Below are positions 1 to 13,130 of a DNA stretch of 64,000 nucleotides, piece after piece. How positions within the stretch are numbered: the stretch's first letter is position 1; the number at the start of each line of letters is the position of its first letter. The stretch comes from Hippophae tibetana (lineage: Eukaryota; Streptophyta; Magnoliopsida; Rosales; Elaeagnaceae). The notes below the pieces were generated by a model. It saw only the letters and a program-made list of their open reading frames with translations. It had not been told where the DNA came from and made no database searches. A program made the position numbers and the translations under genes. The stretch covers positions 16,141,501 to 16,205,500 of the forward strand of contig CM072803.1 in the NCBI GenBank assembly GCA_037013495.1, in the 5' to 3' direction.

Positions 1-1920
1 TAAAACATGAGGGAAACCTAATAACCACGAAATATTTAAGTTATCAGTTTATGCCTTGACCAAAACTGATTAAAAGAAACAAAATACCTAATACCTCCAT
101 TCTACACATTCATCAAAAACACAAACATATATAACATCTATTTTTTCTTTTTTAAATTAAATGAACACATATAGATACAAAATACTTAATAAATAATCAT
201 CTCATAATGCTCAAATAGTCTATAGCGTTGTCAAATCTGAAGGAAAATGTTCAAAAGTATCTTTGAGATTTTCCATATCTTCACAAATGTTCTTAAAGTT
301 GTAAAAATATCAAAGATACCCTCCGATTTGTTTAACGTTAACAAAGATGTCTACTTTAAGGGAAAAAATGGTAAAACATAAGATCTCTAAAAACTCATAC
401 AAATCACTATAATACTTATGACTTTCTCACGAATCTATATCATCCCCTACATTTACCCCTTTCCAAAAAAAAAAAAATCATCCCCTACACTTACCCTTTT
501 CCCAAAAAAAAAAACACGGTTTTTGTTTTGTTTATTATCTTGTTTTTTTTATGCAGTTAGTTAATTGTCAAAAAGAAAAAAACATTGATATTTTTAATTA
601 ATAATAACAAATTGTAATGAAGGAAAAAAATCCATAAATATTTGAAAGATTTGTCATTTACGTGGGTGGAGAAAACCAATCCCTTAAATTTGTTTAATTA
701 ATGTTGTAATTGATGCACAAGTTTTATTTTGCTTCTTCAAAAAATTGCAATAAAAAGCAAATAAGTTTTGCAAAAAGCTTGAATGAATACCATGTTGGAA
801 ATAAATCACTCACATAAATAATTTTTATTCAAACTCAAAGAAATATTACAAAATTACTTTTACTCAAAATACATGATACTACAACTTATTCTTATTTAGA
901 TTTTGCTTCTTTACTCATTTAGAAACTTTTAATTTTTCTTGATGGCTAAACTAAAATAGAGATGAGTATTTATATTACTAAAGAAAATCATATATCACAC
1001 AAATAAAATAATCTAAAATTATAATAACTATATACTTCATTCTTTTACATTTTTATAATAATATTTTAAGTTACAAATGATTAATATGCACAATTACTAC
1101 ACACTAAAATGCTTAAAATTCAAATTAATTTAGTTTGAGTTTGTACTCTCACAATGGATGAAGTTTATGATCTAACGTACCAATATAAATTCTCCATGCA
1201 ACTTGGTATAGCTTGCTATCTCAATCATATATCCCTTCTTCCATACATCCACCAAAAAATCCACTCTCTTATAAATTTTAGAGCCAACAAGCTATTCAGT
1301 AAAAGCACTTTACTGGAATTTGAACAGCAAAATAGAGGAAAAACTAACATCAGTTGCCCTTTGTCAGATTGTAGGAGAGAGGAGTTTTTTGACAATTGAA
1401 AATAACATCCATTAGTTACTAGGAGCATTTGTGAAGATATCTCATATGTTAGGGATATTATAGCTTTTTTTACCTCAAAGATATTTGTGAAGATATCGCA
1501 AATTTCGGGAGTATATTTGATGTTTTTCCAAATCTGAAACAAAAAATATGTTTTCACAAGTTCTCACCAATATGGGTATCAAGTTGCCACAAAATAATCC
1601 TAAAACTGACTGTGTAGTGCAGTATTGCAGTGGCTAAGCGATGGGTCGTGGCAAGGTGGTGTTGGCGCAGCGAGGTCGTCGTTTGTCGTTGAGCAGCAAA
1701 TATGATCCGACGTGGACGATGTGCGAGAGAGATGGGGGATGTGCGTGATGAGGGAAGTGGGAAGGAAAAAAAGAAAACAGTGGGGGGTTTGGGAACAGTT
1801 TATATATATATATATTAAAAATAATTAATGAAATGTAAAAAATACTCTTAGAATTTATCATTACTTGGCACATATATTTAAAACCGAAATAACAAAATTA
1901 GGGATAAATAATATATTAAA
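1..1920. other. AT-rich intergenic DNA, no gene recognised
   Basis: Only short low-complexity open frames are present. A more GC-rich patch at about 1620-1795 has no recognisable coding content. Around 240-360 some wording (repeated references to short AT-rich blocks and a GTTAAC motif) resembles the MITE family seen at 18817, but not well enough to call a copy. Confidence 0.6.
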
Positions 1921-1929
1921 AATGCATGT

Positions 1930-2460
1930 TTTTGACCGATCCAAATTCAATCCGATTTGAATCGTATTTGAAGATTTTTAAAATATCAAATTTTTTCAGA
2001 TAAAATCAAATTAATATTAAAATTTATTTATAAATTATTATCATAAATAAAATATTACATACTCAATATTTGAATTTGAATTTTATATATTTGTAGCAAA
2101 ATTTATTATGTATAATTATAATTAAGAAAATGAAAAGAATATAATTATTAAATTATTATAAACATTTATATTTATTTTTTAGTTAAAATAATAATATAAA
2201 ATAATTATGATACGTATAATATTTAAATATAATACATTATAAAAGAAAATATACATTTATTTATAATTTAATAGTAATTCGGTTTGAATTTGATATATCA
2301 TATTATAAAATTTATTAATCCGAATTTGAATAGATTATATACTCTTCAATTCAAATCTGATTCAACTATAAATTTTTTTAATCTAATTTAATGAACCAGA
2401 TTAAATTTTTCAATTTAAATCAAATTATCGGATTATTTGCAAACCATAATTAAAATGATA
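1930..2460. repeat. Dispersed AT-rich repeat, hAT-MITE-like, copy A
   Basis: This block is visibly homologous to 12548-13130: both carry the same order of short phrases (ATTATTATAAACATTTATATTTATTTT-like core, a run on flat AT sequence, then a series of AATCCGAATT-type words) over about 500 bp. The CCGATCC and GGATTATTTGCAAACC edges resemble the CGGATC-rich ends of plant hAT-like MITEs. Exact ends and target duplications were not resolved for this copy. Confidence 0.5.
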
Positions 2461-3110
2461 ATAAATTTAAAACATAAAATACCAAATTAATAATAAAAGA
2501 ATATAAGATATAAAATTGAAAATAATTTAAAACATGTAGTAAGAAAATTAACATTTACTCACTTTTTTTTGTTGATTGGAATTCTGAAGAGTAAACTACT
2601 CCTAAACTAGATGGAAAATGCGACCGCGTCCCGTTAACATTCAGATGGTGCCTACCCCGCCCTGCTTGCCTCTCGATTCTCATGTTCACATCCACATTCC
2701 TTTCCTTAGGGTGAAGGATAAACTTTTCTAACTTCATTATGCTTGTTAGTAAAAGACTCAAATGGCCCTAATTAGGAAATTTTTAGTTTGCAAATGAAAA
2801 TTTGTCTTCGGTATGTTAAGGTGTCATGGGAAATGAAATTTTACTATTACTGTCACAATTATTTTTCAATAATAATAATTTTATCAACAAAAATATAAAA
2901 ATAAATAGTTTATATATTTTGTGGTAATAATAACATTTCCTAATGAGGGCCATTTGATTGTAAAAATATTATTATCTTAAATTTTTCATATTTTGAATAA
3001 TTATTTTAAAAATAAATACGTTTAGCAATTGTTGGTTGGCTACTAAATGATATACAGCCGTGTTGCATGAAAATTAAATAAGGCCTCACATTTTCACTGT
3101 AGAATTAAAT

Positions 3111-3119
3111 GAGAGAGAT

Positions 3120-3159
<40 letters not shown>
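3111..3159. repeat. (GA)n microsatellite
   Basis: A nearly pure GA dinucleotide run, interrupted by two GATA-like units at its left end. Confidence 0.9.
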
Positions 3160-3160
<1 letters not shown>

Positions 3161-3523
3161 CCTATAGCAGGCCACAAGCTAGAGGTCATAGAATATTGTG
3201 CAATGAGAATCATGCAACCAACAACAAAAGATCATTTCCTCACATTAGATCCTCAAAAGCCAACTAATTAATGCACAAAATAAAATAATCACACCCAATC
3301 ACATTAGATCCTCATAAGTCATTTCCTCTTTTACACTACTGGGCACATCCAATCCCAACTATGTCTTCCTTTTTTTTTTCAACTCTTTTTCTTTGTCTAT
3401 ACCAATCCCACCTAGTTGATATGAAGAATATATATATATATTGATAGAAAAGTAGTGTAAAATGAGAGAAAAGTATCAGCAAGAAGAATTGTAGGGGAAG
3501 CTTTAAAGTTTTTTTTAGCTTGC

Positions 3524-3709
3524 ATGGAGGTCTTAGATATCTTATTAAAATTTGTATTGGTTGAATTTTTCATAAGTTCTTTTATATTAGTTTTTATATC
3601 ATCGAGAAAAAATCTATCTTTCAATTTTGGTGTGCTTGAGCTCAGCCATGGAAACTATGGAGAGGAGATGGAGAAAATGATGCTAACGATAATGATGATG
3701 ATAAATTAA
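3524..3709 (+). CDS. Small ORF with hydrophobic N-terminus, function unknown
   Basis: A 61-codon ATG-to-stop frame. Residues about 5-26 are hydrophobic (leucine, valine, isoleucine and phenylalanine rich) and could be a signal anchor; the tail is acidic then methionine-rich. A TATA-rich stretch lies about 90 bp upstream at 3431-3442 and a GA tract further up. I do not recognise a family and the region is AT-rich, so chance is a serious alternative. Confidence 0.13.
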   Translation: MEVLDILLKFVLVEFFISSFILVFISSRKNLSFNFGVLELSHGNYGEEMEKMMLTIMMMIN

Positions 3710-4224
3710 TTAATATATATTTTATATGGTTATAATAAAAGTATGTAATAAAACTTTAGAGATATTAAAAAATATATATTAATGTGAGCTTGACGTCTGT
3801 TTTTGTAACGGGGTTCATTTGGTTTTGTGTCTGATATCATTCTCACTTTACGAGAACATGCATGCTATAGGTTCTATTTTCTTCCTGTGTAATTCTTTTT
3901 TTATTTGTATAATGTTTGAAAATTATATTTATTTCAACATTTACGGGAGTTGGATAAACAATTGACGTTGGTATCAAGAAATAGAATTGCAAGAGATTGT
4001 ATTATCAATGTATACATAGTTAGTTAAATAAGCTTATATTTTGTATGGATTATTTCGTAAATATTGATCTTTTGTAATTATTAATTGTTAATTATATATA
4101 AATTATATAATTATAAAAAACTGTTATGAATTCATGATGATGAAATTAGGTTATTATATTAATATCTATTAAATCTGTTGTATTATGTGTTTTATTATCT
4201 TAATATAATGTAATATAAATTTAT

Positions 4225-4520
4225 TAGCAAAATAAAAAAATAAATATTTTTATCCCTAAATGTTTGTTACAACTTACAAAGTATCACTAAATATTTAACT
4301 ATTATAAAATTACAATCAAACTTTAACTATTATTACACAATTACAAAATTTGTCAAAAATATTAAGGAAATAAATCACATAAGTTAATATTACCATATTA
4401 GTTTTTTTAACAAATTTAATGGTGATAGGAATGATGTAACAACATTGAAGTTCAGTGTTAATTTTATAATAGGTAAAAATTTAATAATAATTTTGTAATA
4501 ATTAAAAAATCTATTTACTC
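4225..4520. repeat. MITE-like repeat, family M, copy 1
   Basis: The right end TCTATTTACTCTG and the internal phrases on ACTTTAACTATTAT and TTTTGTAATAATT match the copy at 18817-19192, which has clear terminal inverted repeats. The left end is less clear. It is a diverged member, and the boundaries are approximate. Confidence 0.4.
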
Positions 4521-5090
4521 TGTTATTATATATAAAGGGATGTTATTGTAGTAATTATTCTTATTAATACCGCAATCATTTAATGTTTATTCTAATAAAA
4601 TGACAATGTTAATGATCTTTACATATTTTATGAGTTTTTTCTATGCATTCAACCGAAAACATTCTCATTATACTACTATTAACAATAAATAATAATTATG
4701 GAATTAACAAAATGTTTTATCATAATATCAACAGGTTGTATGGAAATAATAGCATTATCATAGTGACACTTAATATTGTAAATTTTAAATAAAATATTTA
4801 GGTCAAAACGTATTAATTTTTTTTTAAAAATTTTAATAAATTTTTTATTAAATTAAAGTGTTCGAGTTGTACATATAATTAAAAAAACAGAATAAAAAAA
4901 AAATTGAAGTACACAAATAACTTAGATATCAAGCGCATGCACCAAACAAATTCTCAATCTTCTCACTCCGACGAAGAACCATATGCTTTTGTTACTCAAT
5001 ATATAGCGCCTAAGTGGTCACCAAAAGAAGGTCAAAATTAACGAAAATATACACAGTACACAAAAATAGAGGCAAACTAATAAAAAAAAA

Positions 5091-5447
5091 TCAAGTTTTC
5101 TTGGAGTGAATGGCAGTAGAAGAACTACAGTCTGCATCAAAGGCATGATAATTGACAAACCGGCTAGGTGCTGAGCCTTTCTTGTACCCTTTTGGCATAC
5201 AACCTTTAATTTCTCTAGCATCGAAAACTTGTTGCTTGTTATTCCTCAATTGATGAGGCTTCAACTTCATGCTTGCACCTTCTTGATTATCTTCTGTCAC
5301 CAATGGCCTAACTAATGTGCTAGGACCACTGGGCGGGATTGTTCGTCCGGCTAACGAGAAATCGAATTTACCAAATAATAATAAAAGGAGGAAATACATT
5401 ACTATAATAGTATTGAAATTGTAACGACAAGAAGATGAAGAAAACAT
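5091..5447 (-). CDS. IDA-like small secreted peptide precursor (probable)
   Basis: A 118-residue preproprotein. The start at 5447 is preferred over an in-frame Met 22 codons upstream because it places a normal signal peptide at the N-terminus: hydrophobic core about residues 12-26, probable cleavage after SLA at residue 33. The mature part is short, basic and mostly polar. Near its C-terminus, GCMPKG (82-87) followed by SAPSR (92-96) and an Asn at 99 parallels the G-Y-L-P-K-G ... SAPSK-R-H-N order of INFLORESCENCE DEFICIENT IN ABSCISSION (IDA), one residue shorter. A second IPPSGPS stretch (37-43) lies just after the cleavage site. Cys83 and Cys107 bracket the motif and could pair. IDA-type peptides are ligands of the HAESA/HSL receptor kinases in cell separation and stress; that role is inferred here. 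The alternative is an unrelated phytocytokine family. No intron is needed. Confidence 0.6.
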   Translation of the reverse strand: MFSSSSCRYNFNTIIVMYFLLLLLFGKFDFSLAGRTIPPSGPSTLVRPLVTEDNQEGASMKLKPHQLRNNKQQVFDAREIKGCMPKGYKKGSAPSRFVNYHAFDADCSSSTAIHSKKT

Positions 5448-5540
5448 CTTGATAGATATATAGATTCTTATAAGGAAAGTTTTTGTGTTATTTGTTGTTG
5501 TTGCTGAAAACAAGTACTGTGTAAAATTGTGGATATACGA

Positions 5541-5600
5541 GAGAAGTTTAAATATGTGAAAGAAGGTGTTATGGGCCGAGATGAGGCTTTAAATAGGCTC
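5541..5600 (-). promoter_or_regulatory. Candidate TATA region of the IDA-like gene
   Basis: On the minus strand two TATA-like words lie upstream of the start codon: CATATTTAAAC around 5547-5557 (about 100 bp upstream) and CCTATTTAAAGCC around 5585-5598 (about 140 bp upstream). Either would give a short 5' UTR. The sequence alone does not decide between them. Confidence 0.3.
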
Positions 5601-5759
5601 GTGAGTAGCTGAGCAAACCTGATTTGGGCACAGCACATGCATTGTTAGTAACAAGTAAATGGTATTACTTCGGAAGGTGTACGTTGTTGTGGTGACTGGC
5701 AAGTTGGTATGGTGGGTGCTTTCTTTTTTACACTGTGCCGGTGAGAATGCTCGTGAATT

Positions 5760-7380
5760 CTTATAATTGCATCTTTTTTTTTAAAAATCATTTATATTTG
5801 TATTTAATTGCTACATATTTATACATCCATTTAATTTTCTTTTTCTTTTTTTTGAAATAATGTTCATGATTCATGTGGGCACCTTAAATTTTTTTACTTT
5901 GAAATGAGGATAAAACAAAAATCAGGATTTTTATTACCAATGTTCAACCATCCACATTTTTTGCTCCTATAAAACACAATTTAAACAATCACCTTTTTCA
6001 GTATTAGAAAAAAAATCATACTAATTAGAATATTAAAACACAATTTCATCATATATATATATATATATATAGATAGATATAATATATTTTAAAACTTTTT
6101 AACCTTCTTAAACTTTTTGAACTTCTAGCATTGATATTATTATATATTTTAAACTTGATTTACATTAATTTATTATTTTATACTTTTTTTATTTTTTTTA
6201 TTTATGTGCATATTGAGAGGGTTATTGTACACTTTTTTATTTCTTTGAAAATATATATACAATTTTATATACAATAAATGATAAATTATTATTTAATAAT
6301 TTTAAATATTTATTTTATAAAATTAAAAGAGTAAGATTGTTTTACACTATAAATTTATATAAAAGGACATTAATTTGTAATTAATGTTTCATCTTCACTT
6401 CACTTATATAACATGATTCTCTTTCTTGGCTTATTCAATTTCTAGAAGAAGAAAAAAATGTTAGTAATACAATATTAAAAGTAATGAGCATATCTATTCT
6501 GATTTTTTAAAAAATCACCATCAATCAAATATCTTTTTATTTCATTCTAGATTAATAAATGTGATTAAAATTGATCTCATGTTTTTATTTTATTAAAAAA
6601 ATTATATTTGTGTTATTTTGTAAAAGTAAAAAATAAAAATCAAAAATCAAATTTTAAAACCTATTTTGCCACCTAATATTTCCTTTAAAAAAATAGTAAT
6701 AGTGATGCTTAAATTGGTTATAATTAAAGAAATTAATGAAGATATGTAAACATATGTAAGAATCGAAGGATTATGCATTCTCACCCCTAGTTTTATTACC
6801 GTGGAATTATTTTCATATTACTGTGAATATTCATTTTTATTTTTTTCAAATATTAGTTACGTGTTAATTTAAATTATTGTATAATTACAATAAATTATTA
6901 GATTTGTTGATTAAGATTATTCATCTCCAAAACAGATCCAATATATTATGATAAACAAAATTTAGGACTCATTTTGTAACGAGTTCTATTTTAATTTTTT
7001 TTTTGTGCTTTAAATTAGTTTTATGTTTTATAATTCATTTAGGTAAAGAAAACAAAAACTTGTTCAATAAAAAATTTTGTTTGTTGTTTCATTTTCTTTA
7101 AGTCACAGTAAAAAAAATATAAGGTTAACTAATAAAAGTAAAAGTCAACTTAAGATTTAGTTTTCAAAATCTTTTTTTTTAAGTTAAAAAAAAAGTGTAT
7201 AAAAATGAAACTAAATTTTAAACTTAAAAATAAGATTAAATACAAAACAACACTAATTTTAAAAACTTGGGTTAAAAAACTAAAACTTACAAAAAAAATT
7301 GATTACAAAATAAGTCATTATATGATAATAATTTAGTTTTTTCAATCTATAATCACATAATTGTGTCATAGAAATTAAAT
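5760..7380. other. AT-rich intergenic DNA with an (AT)n run
   Basis: No gene is recognised. A pure AT run occupies 6051-6070 and is followed by two GATA units. Poly-A and poly-T rich stretches dominate the rest. Confidence 0.6.
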
Positions 7381-7383
7381 TTT

Positions 7384-7708
7384 AGGCTAAAGTGCATAAT
7401 CAGTCATCAAATTTTAACTAAATTCACACATAGTTCTATAAACTTTCAAATCATACTAATTAGTCTCTAAAGTTTTAAAAATTCACACATAAATCCTAAA
7501 TTTTTTATTCATAAATATTTATTGTAGTAGCCCAACTAGGACCTATGCGTAAAATTTTAAAAAATTAGGGATTAAATTGTAGGATTTAAAAGTTTAGAAA
7601 TCTATGTGTGAAATTTTAAAAATTTAGGACCAAATCGCATATATTTTAAGTTTGAGAACATATGAGTAAATTTATTTAATGTTTCGGGTCTAATGGTATA
7701 CTTTACTT
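7384..7708. repeat. Imperfect inverted-repeat element (MITE-like)
   Basis: The left half contains AATTCACACATAG and TCTCTAAAGTTTTAAAAATT. The right half contains, in opposite orientation, CTATGTGTGAAATT and TTAAAAATTTAGGAC, so the two halves can fold on each other. The outer words (AAAGTGCATAATCAGTC left; a GGTATACTTTAC right) are weakly complementary. Target duplications were not identified. Confidence 0.4.
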
Positions 7709-8559
7709 TTAATTTTATTTATTCATATGCATATATATCTCAGTTATTTAGCTGGTTTCACTTTTAACCCCCTTAGTAAAAAAAAATTAGTTTCTTACAA
7801 TATTAAAAATCATATGTTCATTTACGTCATAAATAAACATATTTTTCTGAGATTGGGTTAAAAATGAAATTCCATATATAAAAGGGTTATTTCATGCAAT
7901 TAAATCAATTTTATTTCATATAAAACACCATCGCAACTTGCATTGTTAGGTGAGTTTGGTTGCTCAAATGCTGACAAAGGTTATTAATTGGTGAAAATGG
8001 AAAATTACTTAAATTTGAAGTGAAAATGGTTGATGAATTTTCCCAAAGAAGTTGGATTTGGGCACACAATAGCATATGAATTGTACATATATAATCAATT
8101 GATGCTAAATTTTATCAACATTAGATAGGATTGTCTTCCATGGATCTACGAGATGAAACAAACCGTTAGGACCTAAGACCATGGTACGTAGGAAGTGGTC
8201 TTTGGCTCTCCAATGATTAAGTCAGTAATAAGATGATTAAGTTTAGAAGAGATCTGCAATCTTGTTCTGTGATTACGAGGAAAGATCATGTTTGGTGAGA
8301 AAAGATTTATATCATCCTATTTGATTGTGCACATATATGAATACATATAAGGAAAAGAGTTAATGTAACTTTACCTTACCGAAATAGGATTAACTTTTTA
8401 TACATCGTAAACATTTATTCATAATTATCTCTTTATGATAATTAGGAAATGATAATTAGGAAATAAGTATTGTGCCTTTGTCTCTTTATTGAGATTATTT
8501 TATGATCATGTTTATCTGATGATTCAATATTTATTAAGTTTGGCTCATAAGGCTTTTTG

Positions 8560-11500
8560 TTGATTATGATCACACTTTTCTTATCATGTGTGATGCACTA
8601 AATTACACCCAACATTAGCTCCCAGGGTTTCTAACCCTTGCGAGAAGATCTGATTGTAATTCTTGTCGTTACTCGAGTTTGTGACCCTTTTATTCACACT
8701 TGTAATATTAAGCCTACTTTCATATGATTTTTTAGCTGTCTAAACAAGAGGTTTTATATCGTGTCCAACCATGAAAAACATGCATAATGACCTTTTATCG
8801 CTAGAGGTACTTCTGGATTTCTAATCAGACTTCCGATTAGGGAGTTATGTTGAGGTTAATATTTGTTCTTGGGAAGTCAACCCTTCCCTCTTTATGGAGG
8901 AAAATTAAAATGATGGATAAGATTGCTTATCCACTCTATATATACATGTTTTTCATTCTCTTCGACTTCTAACAATTAATAATTATTTTTTGGAGCTCAC
9001 ATATTAGGAGAGAAAGAGGAATGAAGAGAAGAAATGGAGCATTCTTCAAGGTAATTTCTTCCATCGGTATTTATTTTTCTTCCTTTAGGTTGCATATAGT
9101 GTAAAATAAATATTTTCTCACCATTCAAACACTTCACACCCCATAACACTTATACCATAACTTCCTGCACAAGAATTGATGGATGCAAAATTTATTGGAA
9201 GTCTAGGATTGAGTTTGGCTATCGTGGGTGAACATTGAGGAAAATGAGGGTTGGTATGGACAACATGCATTGGTGGTCGAGTGGAAATTAGGTGGAGGTA
9301 TGACCGGTAAGATATTACTAGGTTACTTGGTACTTTGGAAGGAGCACGGTAAGGAATTGATTGGGGAGAAGTTCAAATATTTCTACTACTCATACCTACA
9401 AAGAGGTCGTAGAGGTTGGTTCCATTTTAATCCCTATAACAACCATATCCTAGTTGATAAGGTGTAAAATAACAATAAAAGGTGGAAGGATTCCATTTCT
9501 ACTATGATGGGTGATTTTGATCTACCATCTCTGGACATTCCTCTTACGCCTACCCAATTCAAAAGAAATGGTAGGATGTACAAAACTTAATCTTTTATTG
9601 TATAATTTACTATGTCTTGACTTATTTTTCTTCATTTGTAGTGTAGTGGATGTAGAACAATGACACTCTTAAGCATGATGATTGACTCACTTTACTTGGA
9701 TATAATAGTTGGCAGCCTCTCAAACTTGGAGAGTAAGTGCCTCTTGTAGTTGATCATTCTTATATTGATAGTTTTGGATGATCATGTCACTATACTAACT
9801 TTAACTCTATTGTAAAAATAACTTCCAAACATCCTTCTTGAAGGAAGAGTAGGATGTAGATGAAATTTTTTTCTTAAGAGATTCTAGTACACAAGAGGCT
9901 TCTAAGTAAACCAAGGTGGTCCAGAAGTCCGAGGCTCCCAAGTGCAAGAGAACTTAAAATTTTTTGGTAGCTATTATTGAGTCATGTGAAAAAAGGGTAG
10001 AGTTCTCCTAATACCCGTTGACATTCATCTAGTGATGGAAGAGTCAAGTCTAAGACTATTGACATAGATGAAGATATTATGGGTCAATCTAAACCCTTTA
10101 CTATTTTAGATGTTCAAGTGTCTATGAGAGCTGAGAATGAGGACATATATGCCTTGGTGAGAGAATCGTAGTAGTTTATCAAGGACTTGAAATGAGCTAT
10201 CATAGTGTATGTTAGTCTAGAGAGGCATTTGAAAATTACTAAGGAGGCACTTCGTGGGATAGCCAGTGTTAGGGATGCATCTAAGGCTACATGTTGCATG
10301 TTAGAGACTTAATTGGAGGAGTCCAGGTTGGAAATTCTATTAAGATAAAAGCCATGCTAGTAGTAGTCCAAAAGGCGACTGAGAGATAAGTTAGCTAATT
10401 GGATACTCTCATGGTAGAGGAGTAGGTATCTTAGGTAAAGGAAAAATAATGGAAAAAGTAAGGGTATCTAGGTTTAGGCCATTGTTGAGTATTGTCACTT
10501 TACTAGATATGTCAAAGATACCTTAGATGTTTGGGTTCATGACTTTCATACTATAAGGAGATATTTCAGACGAGTCTACCTAAAGATTATCCTTTTTGAG
10601 GATATTTTTCCCTTCTTAAAGAATTTTGTTTCTCGATATGATGTGGTTACCTAATTGGATGGATGATAAATACAATTGTTCTAGTAGTGAAGACTTTGAA
10701 AAGATTAAGGATGATGATGCAACATATGGTGGTATAACTTAGGATGCTACTAGTGTAGATACTAATACCTTGTCGTTTTTTACTTCTCGTTGTCTTAGGT
10801 TAGTGTTAGACTTGATGTATCTCCCCATTAAAATGTATGTACTTAGTAGTTTTAATTTTTATTTTAGACATGACTTTTTGTATAAACCTTTATAGGCATG
10901 AATATGCCTGCATTATTTTTTATGGTTCTTGTACTACTTTATACGCTTTCACTTTTACTTGTACTTGTAGTATTATTTCTAACCTGACTGTGGTCTAGAA
11001 AATTTTGTGAGATCGTGGACCTTTGAGTCAACATACGAGAACAAGAGAATGTACTACCAAAGAGTACAATACGAATCCTAGACTTGAGGTGCGTGAAGTA
11101 TAGGGCACGATTGCTCAGCTCATGGCTCGAGCTTATTTGGCTGACCATTTGTCCATCGACCACATTCTTGGCCGACCGATTATACTTTTGATTACCACTT
11201 CTTGGCCAGCCACATATGATCCTTTCTAGCTGTAATTGTTCCTGGATGGTCCCACTTGGTATTGGGCTATCTGGTTGGGCAACAGTTCTATGTCTGGATC
11301 ATGAATTTGATTGATTGGATGGTGTATAGCTCAAAGTTAGGGTGAATTTTAACTAGGCTTTCCCCATATAAAGCTTTGATCGTAACAGTAATTTTTTCAA
11401 ATCATCAATTGCCCTAATTTCTAGTGTATATCACAATAAAGCTCTATGATAGGTTCACTAAAGGGTTAAAACCAGAATGATCCTCAAAATTTCCATACCT

Positions 11501-12340
11501 ATGACTTTACTTTTATGTTTAGGACTTGCTATATTTGCTTGAGTGTTTCAAAGTTGGGGTGATTTGTTGTTCCAGGTATTACTTGGCTATCATCCCCCCA
11601 TACAAAGTACTTGAATTTATTCAAAAGTTCCAAGTATGAGATTTTTCTCAACTTAGAAAATATTTTTGTTTAAGTTGATGAACTTTCCCCTTTTGTGGGG
11701 AGTTTGTGCAATCCAAGCCTTCCCATGATATTTGATCATTGTTGTATTGGAGATCTGTGGTCTCATTATCGAAATCCCACAAACTTGAGTTTGTATTTTT
11801 GACGTGGTATAGGAACCTAAAATGATTCCTAGACCTAGGGCTATAGCCAATCAAAGGGATATGTAAACCAAGTTAAGTTGTACTCTATGTTAGTTGTAGT
11901 CTGGACTGTAGATTATATGGTTATGGTGTATTCAATCTATAACCTAACGTACACAGATTTTATGAATTTTTCGATGGTCTAGCCCTAAAAGCAGAGAGCT
12001 AAGTTGTTAAGATGCTTTTTATTCACTACTTTAGCAAGGGCGCATCCTCTGGCAGGGCATTGGGGATTTTATTGTTCTTAATCCCAAGACGACATAACTT
12101 TCGAGACATAGTCCCTTTTAGGGTCTATGGCCAACAAAGAGGGATAGACTTCGTAAGCTGATATTTGTGTTAGTTATATTTTGGAGCATAAAGCCTATGA
12201 TTATGGTACGTCTTCTCTGTAACTTGATATGCCTCAACTTCTTTTGATCGTTTGGTGGCATGTTCCTAAAAGCATAGAACTCACCTATCATAATGCGTCT
12301 TCTTTATTGCGTATCCATTGCTTTTGTAGGTCCTAAATAC
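8560..12340 (+). pseudogene. Decayed Gypsy-like gag region and flanking repeat DNA
   Basis: The clearest coding trace is 9228-9467, which includes GWFHFNPYNNHILVDK and runs after a stop into NNNKRWK. This resembles the W-x-F/Y-F-x-P ... R/K-R-W-K pattern of the gypsy-type transposon gag-like proteins of plants. At 10110-10320 broken frames (LERHLKITKEALRG, SVRDASKAT) read like the coiled-coil region that follows in those proteins. Stops and frameshifts are frequent. No matching LTR pair was found, and 10800-12340 shows no recognisable coding content. It is a fossil at most. Confidence 0.35.
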
Positions 12341-12547
12341 CTATTTAGATCGAAAGTACAATTCATATATGTGTAATTATTAAACTCTCATAAATAAATA
12401 AGAGGCTCCTTAAATGATTAAGCTTAAACTCATTAATTATTCACGTATAATTAACCATTGTTAAAAAAACATGCAATTGTACTCCTTTTCTATTTTTATT
12501 TTTTAAGACTTGCATTTTTCTTGAAATAAAATTTTGAATTAAATTAG

Positions 12548-13130
12548 GGGTGAGCAGCGTATCGAAGCTGTTTGTTTTTAGTCAATCCCAATCTTATCCG
12601 ATCTGAATGGATTTGAAATTTTTTAATTCGAATACAATCTGATGATATAATCAATCCAAACTAATTCGAATCCGATATATTGAAATTTATTTATGAATTA
12701 TTGTCATATATAAAACCCGATATACACAAATTCAAAATTGATATTTTTGTAACAAAAATTATTATTTATAGTCATAATTAAATATAATCAAAAGAATAAA
12801 AAGTATATATGTAAAATTATTAAATTATTATAAACATTTATATTTATTTTCAAGCTGAAATAATAATCTAATATAATAATAGTATGCATAATATTTAAAA
12901 ATAAAATATATATTTATTTATAATTTAATATTAATTTGGTTCGTATTTGATACAATAGATTATAACATCTATCAATCCGAATTCAATCTAAATCTGAATA
13001 AATTGTATAATTTTTAATTCGAATCCAATCTTATTATAAAATTTATCAATTTAATAAAATCTGAATTCAATATATTAGATCAATTTTTTTAATTTAAATA
13101 AATTAATTAAATTATTTAATGTAAGTGTTA
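12548..13130. repeat. Dispersed AT-rich repeat, hAT-MITE-like, copy B
   Basis: Homologous to 1930-2460 over most of its length. Its left end AGGGGTGAGCAG is a typical hAT-like terminal word (TAGGGGTG). The interior is built of AT runs with scattered CCGATCTG, AATCCGATAT and AATCCGAATTC motifs. The right end and target duplication were not resolved. Confidence 0.5.

Noticed and set aside
1154-1399. 81-codon ORF on the plus strand
   Set aside because: It resembles no family, is overlapped by an equally long frame on the other strand, and its composition is that of the surrounding DNA.
1634-1873. Proline/histidine-rich minus-strand ORF
   Set aside because: It arises from a GC-richer patch read against TATA-rich flanks. 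There is no signal peptide logic, no family and no splice context.
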